A stretch of 64,000 nt of DNA. Source: Pseudomonas sp. N3-W. GTDB taxonomy: Bacteria > Pseudomonadota > Gammaproteobacteria > Pseudomonadales > Pseudomonadaceae. The stretch is from NCBI RefSeq assembly GCF_024970185.1, contig NZ_CP103965.1, positions 2,476,001 through 2,540,000 on the forward strand, read 5' to 3'. The notes under the pieces were generated by a model. It had not been told where the DNA came from and made no database searches. It saw only the letters and a list, made by a program, of their open reading frames with translations. A program made the translations under genes and the position numbers. Positions 34,530-46,296 of this stretch are shown piece after piece; position 1 is the first letter of the stretch; every line of letters starts with the position of its first letter.

Positions 34530-36467
34530 ATGGGCCAGACTCGTTTTGCCAGTGGGCGTCAATTGGATCTGATTTGCCTGGGGCGCCTTGGCGTCGATCT
34601 CTATGCGCAGCAAGTCGGGGCGCGATTGGAGGATGTGTCCAGTTTCGCCAAATACCTCGGTGGCTCGTCCGCCAACATCGCCTTTGGCACTGCGCGGCTG
34701 GGTCTGAAGTCGGCGATGCTGAGCCGGGTAGGCGATGACCACATGGGCCGTTTCCTGCTTGAGTCCCTGGCCCGTGAGGGCTGCGACGTCAGCGGCATCA
34801 AGGTCGATCCGGAGCGCCTGACCGCCATGGTCCTGCTGGGCCTCAAGGACCGCGAGACGTTCCCGCTGGTGTTCTACCGTGAAAATTGCGCCGACATGGC
34901 GCTGCGGGCCGAAGACATCAGCGAAGCCTTTATTGCCTCCAGCAAGGCACTGCTGATTACCGGCACCCATTTCTCCACCGACGGCGTGTACAAGGCGAGC
35001 ATCCAGGCGCTGGACTACGCCGAAAAACACAACGTCAAACGCATTCTCGACATCGACTATCGCCCGGTACTGTGGGGGCTGGCGGGCAAGGCGGACGGCG
35101 AAACCCGTTTTGTCGCCGACCAGAACGTCAGCCAGCATGTGCAGAAAATCCTCCCGCGTTTTGACCTGATCGTCGGCACCGAAGAAGAGTTTCTGATTGC
35201 CGGCGGCGCCGAAGATCTGCTGACCGCACTGCGCAATGTGCGGCGCCTGAGCGCGGCGACGTTGGTGGTCAAGCTCGGCCCGCAAGGCTGCACGGTGATT
35301 CACGGGGTGATCCCGGTGCGTCTTGAAGACGGCGCGATCTACCCCGGCGTGCAAGTCGAGGTACTCAACGTGCTGGGCGCCGGCGATGCCTTCATGTCGG
35401 GCTTCCTCGCCGGGTGGCTGGAGGATGCCAGCGACGAACGCTGCTGCCAATTGGCCAATGCTTGCGGCGGTCTGGTGGTATCGCGCCATGCCTGTGCCCC
35501 GGCGATGCCGACCCGCGCCGAACTCGATTACCTGTTCAACAGCCCGGTGCCGATCACCCGTCCGGATCAGGACGCGACCCTGCAACGCCTGCATCAGGTC
35601 AGCGTGCCGCGCAAACAGTGGCGGCAGCTGTTCATCTTTGCCTTCGACCATCGCGGGCAATTGGTGGAACTGGCACAAAAGGGCGGTCGCGACCTGAGCG
35701 CCATCGGCGAACTCAAGCAACTGTTTATCAAGGCCGTGGAACGGGTCGAGGCCGATTTGCGCGAGCAGGGCATCGACGCCGATGTCGGCCTGCTGGCCGA
35801 TCAGCGCTTCGGCCAGGACTCGCTGAACGCCGCCACCGGTCGTGGCTGGTGGGTCGCGCGGCCGGTGGAAGTGCAAGGTTCGCGGCCCTTGGCGTTCGAA
35901 CACGGGCGCTCCATCGGCAGCAACCTGATTGCCTGGCCGCAGGAGCAGATCATCAAGTGCCTGGTGCAATTTCACCCGGATGACGAGCCGATGCTGCGTC
36001 TGGAGCAGGAAGCCCAGATCAAGGGTTTGTATCAGGCTTCGCAAGTCAGCGGCCATGAACTGCTGCTGGAAATCATTCCACCCAAGGATCATCCCTCGAC
36101 GCACCCGGACGTGCTCTATCGCGCACTGAAACGCCTCTACAACCTCGGTATTTACCCGGCGTGGTGGAAGATCGAAGCGCAGAGTAGCGAGGAATGGAAA
36201 CGCCTGGATGAGCTGATTCAGGAACGCGATCCGTACTGCCGGGGCGTGGTGCTGCTGGGCCTGAATGCCCCGGCGGCAGCGTTGGCCGAGGGCTTTCAGC
36301 AAGCCAGTCAGAGCCGCACTTGCCGTGGTTTTGCCGTGGGCCGGACGATTTTCCAGGAACCGAGCCGGGCGTGGATGGCCGGGGAAATTGATGACAAGGC
36401 GTTGATTGCTCAGGTGCAGGGCACGTTTGTCGAGTTGATTGATGCCTGGCGCAGTGCTCGCGCCTGA
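34530..36467 (+). CDS. iolC: 5-dehydro-2-deoxygluconokinase fused to DUF2090 aldolase-like domain
   Basis: A 645-residue fusion. Residues 1-335 are a PfkB-type sugar kinase (LDLICLGRLGVDLY, YLGGSSANIAFGTARLG, and the catalytic NVLGAGDAFMSGFL near residue 288) that phosphorylates 5-dehydro-2-deoxygluconate. Residues 345-645 are DUF2090 (LFIFAFDHRGQLVELA... to RGFAVGRTIFQEP), regarded as the 6-phospho-5-dehydro-2-deoxygluconate aldolase, giving dihydroxyacetone phosphate and malonate semialdehyde. No separate iolJ is present in the locus, which supports this. AGGAG precedes the ATG. It is the first gene of the iol operon, under the GGAA-N6-TTCC site. Confidence 0.93.
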   Translation: MGQTRFASGRQLDLICLGRLGVDLYAQQVGARLEDVSSFAKYLGGSSANIAFGTARLGLKSAMLSRVGDDHMGRFLLESLAREGCDVSGIKVDPERLTAMVLLGLKDRETFPLVFYRENCADMALRAEDISEAFIASSKALLITGTHFSTDGVYKASIQALDYAEKHNVKRILDIDYRPVLWGLAGKADGETRFVADQNVSQHVQKILPRFDLIVGTEEEFLIAGGAEDLLTALRNVRRLSAATLVVKLGPQGCTVIHGVIPVRLEDGAIYPGVQVEVLNVLGAGDAFMSGFLAGWLEDASDERCCQLANACGGLVVSRHACAPAMPTRAELDYLFNSPVPITRPDQDATLQRLHQVSVPRKQWRQLFIFAFDHRGQLVELAQKGGRDLSAIGELKQLFIKAVERVEADLREQGIDADVGLLADQRFGQDSLNAATGRGWWVARPVEVQGSRPLAFEHGRSIGSNLIAWPQEQIIKCLVQFHPDDEPMLRLEQEAQIKGLYQASQVSGHELLLEIIPPKDHPSTHPDVLYRALKRLYNLGIYPAWWKIEAQSSEEWKRLDELIQERDPYCRGVVLLGLNAPAAALAEGFQQASQSRTCRGFAVGRTIFQEPSRAWMAGEIDDKALIAQVQGTFVELIDAWRSARA

Positions 36468-36495
36468 CAGCTATTGGTAGTTGCAATGGGATCAA

Positions 36496-36584
36496 GTGTG
36501 GGAGCTGGCTTGCCTGCGATGCAGGCAACTCGGTTTTTCAGTTAGCCCGCGGTGATGCCATCGCAGGCAAGCCAGCTCCCACAG
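36496..36584. repeat. REP doublet
   Basis: Facing cores GTGTGGGAGCTGGCTTGCCT and AGGCAAGCCAGCTCCCACAG, a GAGCTGGC variant, between iolC and iolE. It may separate the expression of the first gene from the rest of the operon. Confidence 0.8.
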
Positions 36585-36638
36585 AAAAACCGACCACAGC
36601 GGTCTCAGGTTTATTTGAAAACAATAAAAGGTGCAGCC

Positions 36639-37532
36639 ATGCCCGCTATCCGAATTGGCATCAACCCGATCTCCTGGAGCAACGACGACCTGCCGTCCCT
36701 TGGTGGCGAGACGCCGCTGAGTACCGCTTTGAGCGAAGGCAAGGACATCGGCTACGAAGGCTTCGAACTCAACGGAAAATTCCCCAAGGACGCCAAAGGC
36801 GTCGGTGATGTGCTGCGCCCCTATGACCTGGCGCTGGTCTCCGGCTGGTATTCCAGCCGTCTGGCCCGCCGCTCGGTCGCCGAGGAAATCGACGCCATCG
36901 GCAGCCATGTCGAACTGTTGGCGAAAAACGGCGCCACGGTGCTGGTGTACGGCGAAGTCGCCGATTCGATCCAGGGCCAGCGCATTCCATTGGTCGAACG
37001 TCCGCGATTCCACACTGAACAGGCCTGGCAGGCATACGCCGACAAACTCACCGAGCTTGCGCGCTTCACCCTGTCCCAGGGCGTACGACTGGCCTATCAC
37101 CACCACATGGGCGCCTACGTCGAATCGCCCGCCGACATCGACAAGCTGATGGCGCTGACCGGCAGCGAAGTCGGCCTGCTGTTCGATTCGGGCCATTGCT
37201 ACATGGGTGGCGGCGAACCGTTGCAGGTGCTGCGCAAACACATCGACCGCATCTGCCACGTGCACTTCAAGGACGTGCGCAAACCGGTGGTGCAACTGGC
37301 GCGCAACAACCTGTGGAGCTTCCCGGACTGCATCATCAACGGCACCTTCACCGTGCCCGGCGATGGCGACATTGATTTCGCCGCGCTGCTCGACGTCTTG
37401 CTGGCCAACGATTATCACGGCTGGCTGGTGGTCGAGGCCGAGCAGGATCCGGCGGTGGCGCCGAGCTATGTCTATGCGAAAAAGGGCTACGACACCCTGC
37501 GCGCCTTGCTCGACGAGAGGACCGCCCGATGA
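36639..37532 (+). CDS. iolE: Myo-inosose-2 dehydratase
   Basis: A 297-residue TIM-barrel enzyme (AP-endonuclease-2-like fold) that dehydrates scyllo-inosose to 3D-trihydroxycyclohexane-1,2-dione. Recognisable are MPAIRIGINPISWSNDD, YEGFELNGKFP, LAYHHHMGAYVES (metal ligands) and HVHFKDVR. AAGGTG precedes the ATG at 36639. Its stop overlaps the iolB start (ATGA), so the two are translationally coupled. Confidence 0.95.
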   Translation: MPAIRIGINPISWSNDDLPSLGGETPLSTALSEGKDIGYEGFELNGKFPKDAKGVGDVLRPYDLALVSGWYSSRLARRSVAEEIDAIGSHVELLAKNGATVLVYGEVADSIQGQRIPLVERPRFHTEQAWQAYADKLTELARFTLSQGVRLAYHHHMGAYVESPADIDKLMALTGSEVGLLFDSGHCYMGGGEPLQVLRKHIDRICHVHFKDVRKPVVQLARNNLWSFPDCIINGTFTVPGDGDIDFAALLDVLLANDYHGWLVVEAEQDPAVAPSYVYAKKGYDTLRALLDERTAR

Positions 37533-38338
37533 GCCTGCTAGTCAAAAGCCACGCCCGTGGCCGGACCATGGTCGAACTGGCCGAAGGTGAACTGCAATAC
37601 GTCGGTTTTGCCGCTTACCGCTTGAGCCTCGGCGAAGTGCTGCCGGTCAGCGCCGGCGACAAGGAATTGTGCCTGGTGCTGCTCAGCGGCCGCATCAGCC
37701 TCAAGGGCGAAGCGCCGGGGCAGGGCGCGTTCGACTGGGACAACCTGGGTGACCGGCAGTCGGTGTTCGAAGACAAATCACCCTTCGCCGTCTACCTGCC
37801 ACCCGGCAGCCAGGCGCAGGTCGTGGCCTTGAGCGATGTGCAGATTGCCGTCTGCGCCGCCCCCGGCGCGACCGCCGCCAACCTCGGCCCACGCCTGATC
37901 AGGCCCGAAACCATGAAGCGCAGCGTACGCGGCAAGGGCGCCAACACCCGTTACGTCTGCGACATTCTGCCGGACACCGAACCCGCTCATTCGCTGCTGG
38001 TGGTGGAAGTGCGCACGCCGTCCGGGCACTCGTCGAGTTACCCGCCACACAAGCACGACACCGACGACCTGCCGCATCAGAGCTTTCTCGAAGAAACCTA
38101 TTACCACCAGATCAATCCGCCCCAGGGCTTCATTTTCCAGCGGGTCTACACCGACGACCGCAGCATCGATCAGGCCATGGCCGTGGAAAACAGCGACCTG
38201 GTGGTGGTACCCAAGGGCTATCACCCGGTCAGCGTGCCGTACGGCTACGAGTCGTATTACCTGAACGTGATGGCCGGGCCCAAGCGCGTCTGGCAGTTCC
38301 ACAACGATCCGCAGCACAGTTGGCTGCTCGATCTCTGA
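37529..38338 (+). CDS. iolB: 5-deoxy-glucuronate isomerase
   Basis: A 269-residue bicupin that converts 5-deoxyglucuronate to 5-dehydro-2-deoxygluconate. The metal-site region is VRTPSGHSSSYPPHKHD with the later EETYYHQINPPQGF, and the C-terminal cupin ends NDPQHSWL. Its start overlaps the iolE stop by four bases. mmsA follows after 30 bases. Confidence 0.95.
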   Translation: MSLLVKSHARGRTMVELAEGELQYVGFAAYRLSLGEVLPVSAGDKELCLVLLSGRISLKGEAPGQGAFDWDNLGDRQSVFEDKSPFAVYLPPGSQAQVVALSDVQIAVCAAPGATAANLGPRLIRPETMKRSVRGKGANTRYVCDILPDTEPAHSLLVVEVRTPSGHSSSYPPHKHDTDDLPHQSFLEETYYHQINPPQGFIFQRVYTDDRSIDQAMAVENSDLVVVPKGYHPVSVPYGYESYYLNVMAGPKRVWQFHNDPQHSWLLDL

Positions 38339-38368
38339 ATTCGACCTTATGCATGGAGAACAAGAACA

Positions 38369-39871
<1,503 letters not shown>

Positions 39872-39896
39872 CTCACCTGTACGGAGAACAAAAACA

Positions 39897-40718
39897 ATGA
39901 GCAAGCCCCTGCGTTTCGCCCTGAACCGTATGGTCGCCCCCCGTTTGTCGCTGCCAGCGTTCATCGACCTGGCAGTGGCGCTCAAGGCCGACGCCATCGA
40001 GATCCGCAATGACCTCAAAGGCGTCGAGATCGAAGACGGCACCGCGCCGCAGCGCGTGCGCGAATTGTGCGCGGCCAAAGGCATCACCGTGCTGTCGATC
40101 AACGCCCTGTACCCCTTTGATGTGTGGAATGACGAGCGCCGGGCGCAAGCGCTGAAACTGGCGGCCTATGCCCGTGATTGCGGCGCGCAGGGGTTGGTGA
40201 TGTGCCCGTTGAACGAACGCGGCGACCCGCGCAACGAAGCCGAACGTGCGTCGGGTTTGCGCACGGCATTGACTGAACTGGCGCCGATCCTGCGCGATCA
40301 CGGCATCCTCGGTTTCATTGAGCCGCTGGGGTTTGAAGAGTGCTCGCTGCGCCGCAAACGTCCGGCGGTGGACGCGATCAAGGCGATTGGCGGGCTGGAT
40401 GTATTCCGTCTGGTTCACGACACGTTCCACCATCACCTGGCCAGTGAGCATGAGTTCTTCCCCGAGCTGACCGGGCTGGTGCACATCTCCGGCGTCGAAG
40501 ATGCCGAGGCGCCGCTGGCGAGCATCCGCGATGGCCACCGGGTGCTGGTGGGCGAGGGCGACATTCTTGGCAACGCGGCGCAGATCGAGACGTTGCTCAG
40601 CACCGGTTACAGCGGCTACCTGTCGTTCGAACCGTTTGCCGACAGCGTGCATGGGTTGGCGGACATCGAACAGGCGATCGGGGCGAGTATGGACCACCTG
40701 AAGAACGCTTTGGCCTGA
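39897..40718 (+). CDS. iolI: TIM-barrel sugar isomerase, IolI-like
   Basis: A 273-residue AP-endonuclease-2-like protein. Conserved parts are FALNRMVAPRLSLPAFIDLA, ADAIEIRNDLKG, LGFIEPLGFEECSLRRK and FRLVHDTFHHHLASEHEFF (metal ligands). IolI in Bacillus isomerises 2-keto-myo-inositol to 1-keto-D-chiro-inositol, which would let the pathway use D-chiro-inositol. GGAG precedes the ATG at 39897. It follows mmsA by 25 bases. The name rests on fold and position. Confidence 0.82.
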   Translation: MSKPLRFALNRMVAPRLSLPAFIDLAVALKADAIEIRNDLKGVEIEDGTAPQRVRELCAAKGITVLSINALYPFDVWNDERRAQALKLAAYARDCGAQGLVMCPLNERGDPRNEAERASGLRTALTELAPILRDHGILGFIEPLGFEECSLRRKRPAVDAIKAIGGLDVFRLVHDTFHHHLASEHEFFPELTGLVHISGVEDAEAPLASIRDGHRVLVGEGDILGNAAQIETLLSTGYSGYLSFEPFADSVHGLADIEQAIGASMDHLKNALA

Positions 40719-40745
40719 CACCGTTATCGAAATGATGGAGATCAA

Positions 40746-40836
40746 CTGTGGGAGCGGGCTTGCCCGCGATGACGACGGCACATTCAATATCAATGTGTCA
40801 GGAGGATCGCAATCGCGGGCAAGCCCGCTCCCACGG
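40746..40836. repeat. REP doublet
   Basis: Facing cores CTGTGGGAGCGGGCTTGCCC and GGGCAAGCCCGCTCCCACGG between iolI and iolD, within the operon. Confidence 0.8.
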
Positions 40837-40888
40837 TGATTGATGTTCACAGCCAACACCTGATTTGGCTTCAAAGGAAGGTGCAAGC

Positions 40889-42820
40889 ATGACCACAACA
40901 AGACTGACCATGGCCCAGGCCCTGGTGAAATTCCTCGATAACCAGTACATCGAGGTCGATGGGGTTCAAAGCAAATTCGTCGCCGGGATCTTCACTATTT
41001 TTGGCCACGGCAACGTGCTGGGTCTGGGCCAGGCGCTGGAACAGGACAGCGGCGACCTGATCGTCCACCAGGGCCGCAACGAGCAAGGCATGGCGCACGC
41101 GGCCATCGGTTTCGCCAAGCAACACCTGCGGCGCAAGATCTACGCCTGCTCTTCCTCGGTCGGACCCGGCGCGGCGAACATGCTCACGGCTGCCGCCACT
41201 GCCACGGCCAACCGCATTCCGCTGTTGCTGTTGCCTGGCGACGTCTACGCCTGCCGCCAACCCGACCCGGTATTGCAACAGATCGAACAGTTCCACGACC
41301 TGAGCATCAGCACCAACGATGCCTTCAAGGCCGTGAGCAAATACTGGGACCGCATCAACCGTCCCGAGCAGTTGATGACCGCCGCGATCCACGCCATGCG
41401 CGTGCTGACCGACCCCGCCGAGACCGGCGCCGTGACCCTGGCCTTGCCGCAAGACGTGCAGGCCGAGGCCTATGACTACCCCGATTATTTCCTGCAAAAA
41501 CGCGTGCACCGCATCGAGCGGCGGCCGGCCACTGACGCCATGCTCGGCGATGCGCTGGCGCTGTTCAAAGGCAAGCGCAAGCCGCTGATCATTTGTGGTG
41601 GCGGGGTCAAATACTCTGGCGCCAACGCAGCGTTGCAGGCATTTGCCGAGCGCTTCGACATTCCTTTCGCCGAAACCCAGGCCGGCAAGAGCGCGGTGGT
41701 GTCCAGCCATCCGCTGAACGTCGGCGGCATTGGCGAAACCGGTTGTCTGGCGGCCAATCTGCTGGCCAGAGACGCGGACCTGATCATTGGCATCGGCACC
41801 CGCTACAGCGATTTCACTACGGCTTCGAAGTCCTTGTTCCAGCACCCCGAGGTGCAGTTTCTCAACCTGAATATCAGCCCCTGCGATGCCCTGAAACTCG
41901 ACGGCGTGCAATTGCTGGCCGACGCGAAAACCGGTTTGCAGGCGCTCGCCGAAGCACTGGGCGATTACCGCGCCGCGTGGGGCGATCAACCCCGCCTGGC
42001 CAGGGCGCAGTTGGATGCCGAAGTCGACCGCATCTATCAGGCCGAATACCAGAGCGAGGACTTCGTTCCGGAAATCAACGACCACATGGACCCGGCCGTC
42101 CTGCGTGAATTCATCGAGCTGACCGGTTCCTGCCTGACCCAGAGCCGTGTGCTCGGCGTGCTCAATGACACCCTGGCCGATGATGCGGTGATCGTTGCCG
42201 CCGCCGGCAGCCTGCCGGGTGATTTGCAGCGCAGTTGGCGCAGCAAGGGCGTGAACACCTATCACGTCGAATACGGCTATTCGTGCATGGGCTACGAGGT
42301 GAATGCCGCACTCGGCGTGAAACTCGCCGAGCCTGAGCGCGAGGTCTATGCGCTGGTCGGCGATGGCTCGTACATGATGCTGCACTCGGAGCTGGCGACC
42401 TCGATTCAGGAGCGGCGCAAGATCAACGTGGTGCTGCTGGACAACATGACCTTCGGTTGCATCAACAACCTGCAAATGGAACACGGCATGGACAGCTTCG
42501 GCACCGAGTTCCGTTTCCGTAATCCGGAAACCGGCAAGCTCGATGGCGGTTTTGTGCCGGTGGACTTCGCGATGAGCGCGGCGGCCTATGGTTGCAAGAC
42601 CTACAAAGTGAACACCGTTGAAGAGTTGCAGGCGGCGTTGGCCGATGCGCGCTTGCAGACGGTGTCGACGCTGATCGACATCAAGGTGCTGCCGAAAACC
42701 ATGATTCACAAATACCTGTCGTGGTGGCGGGTCGGCGTGGCGCAAGTCTCCACCAGCGCCCGAACCGATGCGGTGGCCAAGACCCTGAACGAACGACTGG
42801 CCAAGGCCCGTCAGTACTGA
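40889..42820 (+). CDS. iolD: 3D-(3,5/4)-trihydroxycyclohexane-1,2-dione acylhydrolase (ring opening)
   Basis: A 643-residue thiamin-diphosphate enzyme that opens the inositol-derived ring to 5-deoxyglucuronate. The N-terminal ThDP domain contains [19 protein letters not shown] (catalytic Glu), and the C-terminal ThDP-binding motif is [24 protein letters not shown](V). AAGGAAGGTG lies before the ATG at 40889. The gene is separated from iolI by a REP doublet and from iolG by 39 bases. Confidence 0.95.
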   Translation: MTTTRLTMAQALVKFLDNQYIEVDGVQSKFVAGIFTIFGHGNVLGLGQALEQDSGDLIVHQGRNEQGMAHAAIGFAKQHLRRKIYACSSSVGPGAANMLTAAATATANRIPLLLLPGDVYACRQPDPVLQQIEQFHDLSISTNDAFKAVSKYWDRINRPEQLMTAAIHAMRVLTDPAETGAVTLALPQDVQAEAYDYPDYFLQKRVHRIERRPATDAMLGDALALFKGKRKPLIICGGGVKYSGANAALQAFAERFDIPFAETQAGKSAVVSSHPLNVGGIGETGCLAANLLARDADLIIGIGTRYSDFTTASKSLFQHPEVQFLNLNISPCDALKLDGVQLLADAKTGLQALAEALGDYRAAWGDQPRLARAQLDAEVDRIYQAEYQSEDFVPEINDHMDPAVLREFIELTGSCLTQSRVLGVLNDTLADDAVIVAAAGSLPGDLQRSWRSKGVNTYHVEYGYSCMGYEVNAALGVKLAEPEREVYALVGDGSYMMLHSELATSIQERRKINVVLLDNMTFGCINNLQMEHGMDSFGTEFRFRNPETGKLDGGFVPVDFAMSAAAYGCKTYKVNTVEELQAALADARLQTVSTLIDIKVLPKTMIHKYLSWWRVGVAQVSTSARTDAVAKTLNERLAKARQY

Positions 42821-42829
42821 TTGCCCTGA

Positions 42830-43870
<1,041 letters not shown>

Positions 43871-43880
43871 CGATGATTCC

Positions 43881-43906
43881 CTGTGGGAGCGAGCCCGCTC
43901 CCACAG
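43881..43906. repeat. Single REP palindrome
   Basis: CTGTGGGAGCGAGC directly abutting its complement GCCCGCTCCCACAG, a compact 26-base palindrome without the usual spacer, between iolG and the iolH-like gene. An almost identical one lies at 44824-44851. Confidence 0.75.
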
Positions 43907-43948
43907 TGGACGTGCGAAGGCTGAGAAATTGGTGAAGGAGTATCGAAA

Positions 43949-44809
43949 ATGCGCATCGCACTAGACCCCTACATGTACCGCACCCTGTCGCTTGGCAAGA
44001 TGGTCGACAAGGTGGCCGAGCTGGGCTACGAACACATCGAACTGTCCCCCCGCGAAGATTTCCTGCCGTTCTACAAGGCGCCGCGAGTCGACAAGGCGCG
44101 GATCAGGGAATTTCGCAAAGCCCTGAGCGACACCGGGGTCAAACTCTCCTCTTTATTACCCATGTACCACTGGGCCGCCGCCGACGAGAGCCTGCGGGTA
44201 GCGGCCGTGCGCAACTGGAAGCGAGCCATCCAGATTGCCGTGGAGATGGATTGCGAACTGGTGAACACCGAGTTCACCGGTCAGTCGGACAACCCGCTGG
44301 TCTGTGAGAACCAGTTCATGCGCTCCATGGACGAGCTGATGCCCGAGTTCGAGCGCGAGGGCATCAAGCTCGACATCCAGGCCCATCCTTATGATTTCTG
44401 CGAGCGCAACAACGAGTCGGTGGACATCATTCGCGGTCTGGATCGCGAATGGATCAACTATCTTTATGCCGCGCCGCACACGTTTTTCTATGACGACGGC
44501 GTGGGTGATATCGCCTCGATGCTCAAGTACGCCGGCTCGAAACTGACGCACCTGATCATCGCCGACACCTATAACCACAAGGCGTCCTCGGGGTTGCGCT
44601 ACATCGTCAACCCACCGGGTGTGGTCGCCACCGTGCATCAGCACCTGGACATCGGTCAGGGTGAGGTGGATTGGACGGCGTTTTTCGGCACGTTGCGCGA
44701 GATCGGGTTCGACGGCATCGCCACGGTGTCGGTGTTCGCGTGGGAAGACCGGCCGGACGCGTCCAACCGGATGATGCTTGAGCGAGTGACCCGCGAACTC
44801 TGCGGTTGA
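43949..44809 (+). CDS. iolH: Sugar phosphate isomerase/epimerase, IolH-like
   Basis: A 286-residue TIM-barrel protein starting [20 protein letters not shown], the IolH pattern. Metal-site stretches are [32 protein letters not shown] and [18 protein letters not shown]. Its reaction is not established in the family. It is the second AP-endonuclease-2-like barrel in this cluster besides IolE and IolI. A GAAGGAG site precedes the ATG. Confidence 0.83.
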   Translation: MRIALDPYMYRTLSLGKMVDKVAELGYEHIELSPREDFLPFYKAPRVDKARIREFRKALSDTGVKLSSLLPMYHWAAADESLRVAAVRNWKRAIQIAVEMDCELVNTEFTGQSDNPLVCENQFMRSMDELMPEFEREGIKLDIQAHPYDFCERNNESVDIIRGLDREWINYLYAAPHTFFYDDGVGDIASMLKYAGSKLTHLIIADTYNHKASSGLRYIVNPPGVVATVHQHLDIGQGEVDWTAFFGTLREIGFDGIATVSVFAWEDRPDASNRMMLERVTRELCG

Positions 44810-44823
44810 ATCCTTGCACATGA

Positions 44824-44851
44824 CCTGTGGGAGCGAGCCCGCTCCCACAGG
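44824..44851. repeat. Single REP palindrome
   Basis: CCTGTGGGAGCGAGC abutting GCCCGCTCCCACAGG, ending 25 bases before the next start. Together with 43881-43906 it brackets the iolH-like gene. Confidence 0.75.
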
Positions 44852-44876
44852 GATCGCGTTCCATAAGGAGAATTTC

Positions 44877-45926
44877 ATGCGTATCGGACTTGTCGGTTAC
44901 GGCCATGGCGGCCGGTTTTTTCATGCACCGCTGCTCAGCAGTTTGCCCGGCGCAACTTTTGTCGGCGTGGTCACCCGTGACCCCGAGCGGCGCAAACTGC
45001 TGGCCGCCGAACACCCCGGCGTGCCGGCCTTCGACAGCATCGGCCAACTGACGGAAGCGGGTGTCGATGTGCTGGTGATCTCCACGCCGCTCAAGGGCCG
45101 TCCGGCGCTGGTACTCGACGGCATCGAGCACGGGGTGGCGGTGGTCAGCGACAAGCCGTTCGCCGCCGATGAGCAACAGGCACAGACCCTGATCACCATG
45201 GCCGAACGTCAGGGCGTGCGGTTGAGCGTCTATCAGAACCGGCGCTGGGATTCGGATTTTCTCACGGTGCGCAAACTCATCGACTCCGGCGCACTGGGGC
45301 AGGTGACCCGCTTCGAATCCCGAGTTGAACGCTACTCGCCAAAGTCAGTGAACAACGGCAGTGGTGGCGGCTTTCTACGCGATTTGGGCAGTCATCTGGT
45401 GGACCAGGCGCTTCTATTATTCGGCCCGGTGACGCACGTCTATGCCGAGCTTGAGTACCAGGAAAAAGGCCAGGTCTTCGACAACGGCTTCTTCGTGTCC
45501 CTGACCCATGCCAACGGCGTGATTTCGCATTTGGGCGGCAGTTGCCTGCAAAGCGCCCCGGGTCCGCGGTTTCGGGTGACCGGCACCCAGGGCTGCTACA
45601 GCGTTGATGGCCTGGACGGTCAGGAAGCGCAGGCACTGGCCGGACTCTCGCCGAAAACCGAAGGCGAACGCTGGGGCGTGGAAGAGCATCGGCGCTGGGG
45701 CTGGTTCGAGCAGGGCGAGGTGCGCGAGCGAGTGCCCGCCGAGCGTGGGTGCTGGAATCAGTTCTATTCGCAGCTGCAAACCGCGTTACAGAGCGGTGGC
45801 CCACTGCCGGTGGAGGCCCGTGATGCACTGGCAACCACCCGTGTGCTGGACGCTGCGCGTCGCAGTTCGGAATGCCATCAGGTGGTGGAACTGGCACTGT
45901 TCGCGAGTCATGGAACAAAATCATAA
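44877..45926 (+). CDS. Second Gfo/Idh/MocA family oxidoreductase of the inositol locus
   Basis: A 349-residue NAD(P)-dependent dehydrogenase with Rossmann motif MRIGLVGYGHGGRFFHAPLL, EKP-equivalent VVSDKPFAADE and catalytic region GGGFLRDLGSHLVDQALLLFG. It resembles the scyllo-inositol dehydrogenase group (IolW/YvaA-like) more than IolG. AAGGAG precedes the ATG at 44877. It ends the catabolic part of the cluster, just before the importer genes, and may feed scyllo-inositol or another isomer into the pathway. That role is inferred. Confidence 0.8.
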   Translation: MRIGLVGYGHGGRFFHAPLLSSLPGATFVGVVTRDPERRKLLAAEHPGVPAFDSIGQLTEAGVDVLVISTPLKGRPALVLDGIEHGVAVVSDKPFAADEQQAQTLITMAERQGVRLSVYQNRRWDSDFLTVRKLIDSGALGQVTRFESRVERYSPKSVNNGSGGGFLRDLGSHLVDQALLLFGPVTHVYAELEYQEKGQVFDNGFFVSLTHANGVISHLGGSCLQSAPGPRFRVTGTQGCYSVDGLDGQEAQALAGLSPKTEGERWGVEEHRRWGWFEQGEVRERVPAERGCWNQFYSQLQTALQSGGPLPVEARDALATTRVLDAARRSSECHQVVELALFASHGTKS

Positions 45927-46296
45927 TAAAATTCTAAAATTAGTTGATATAGAAATTATTTTCCAATAAAGTCATTTTCAGGTTGCCGACTATCAAACGT
46001 CCGCTCTTGCTCAAGCCCGTCTTGAACACGCGCAGGACGAACCAAAAACAAGAAACAAAGTCAGGTGTCGTCGATGAAAACCATTCACTCAGCTCTGCCT
46101 GTTCCACGTCTTGTGCACCGCTTCATTCGCGATCTGCCTCGCGCCTCATTCCTTTTGCTTACCCGCTTGCTCTGTGTTGAACGCAACGGTGCCCTGGTCT
46201 GCTGTATTCCCGGTGCGCCGATTGTGCGCTTGCCTGTTCACTGAAATCGTCCCGCCTTATCCATAAAACCAACAAGAATGTGGAGAAAGACTTTTC
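45927..46296. other. Promoter region of the inositol importer operon
   Basis: A 370-base gap with a sharply AT-rich first 50 bases (45927-45975) and no credible gene. AGAAATTATTTTCC at 45951-45964 (GGAAAATAATTTCT on the other strand) is a one-mismatch copy of the GGAA-N6-TTCC palindrome found before iolC. A short frame at 45983-46180 lacks a ribosome-binding site and looks random. Confidence 0.55.
45951..45964. promoter_or_regulatory. Second putative IolR operator
   Basis: On the minus strand this is GGAA-AATAAT-TTCT, one mismatch from the palindrome at 34392-34405. It would place the importer genes under the same repressor. Confidence 0.5.

Noticed and set aside
34125..36302. Long minus-strand open frame opposite iolC (about 725 codons)
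   Set aside because: Antisense shadow of the kinase-DUF2090 gene, with no recognisable motif and overlapping the iolR start.
40871..42745. Long minus-strand open frame opposite iolD
   Set aside because: Antisense shadow; composition is typical of reverse frames in GC-rich genes and the sense gene is certain.
45983..46180. Small plus-strand frame before ibpA
   Set aside because: No ribosome-binding site, Ser/Arg-rich random composition, and it lies in the likely promoter and leader of the importer operon.
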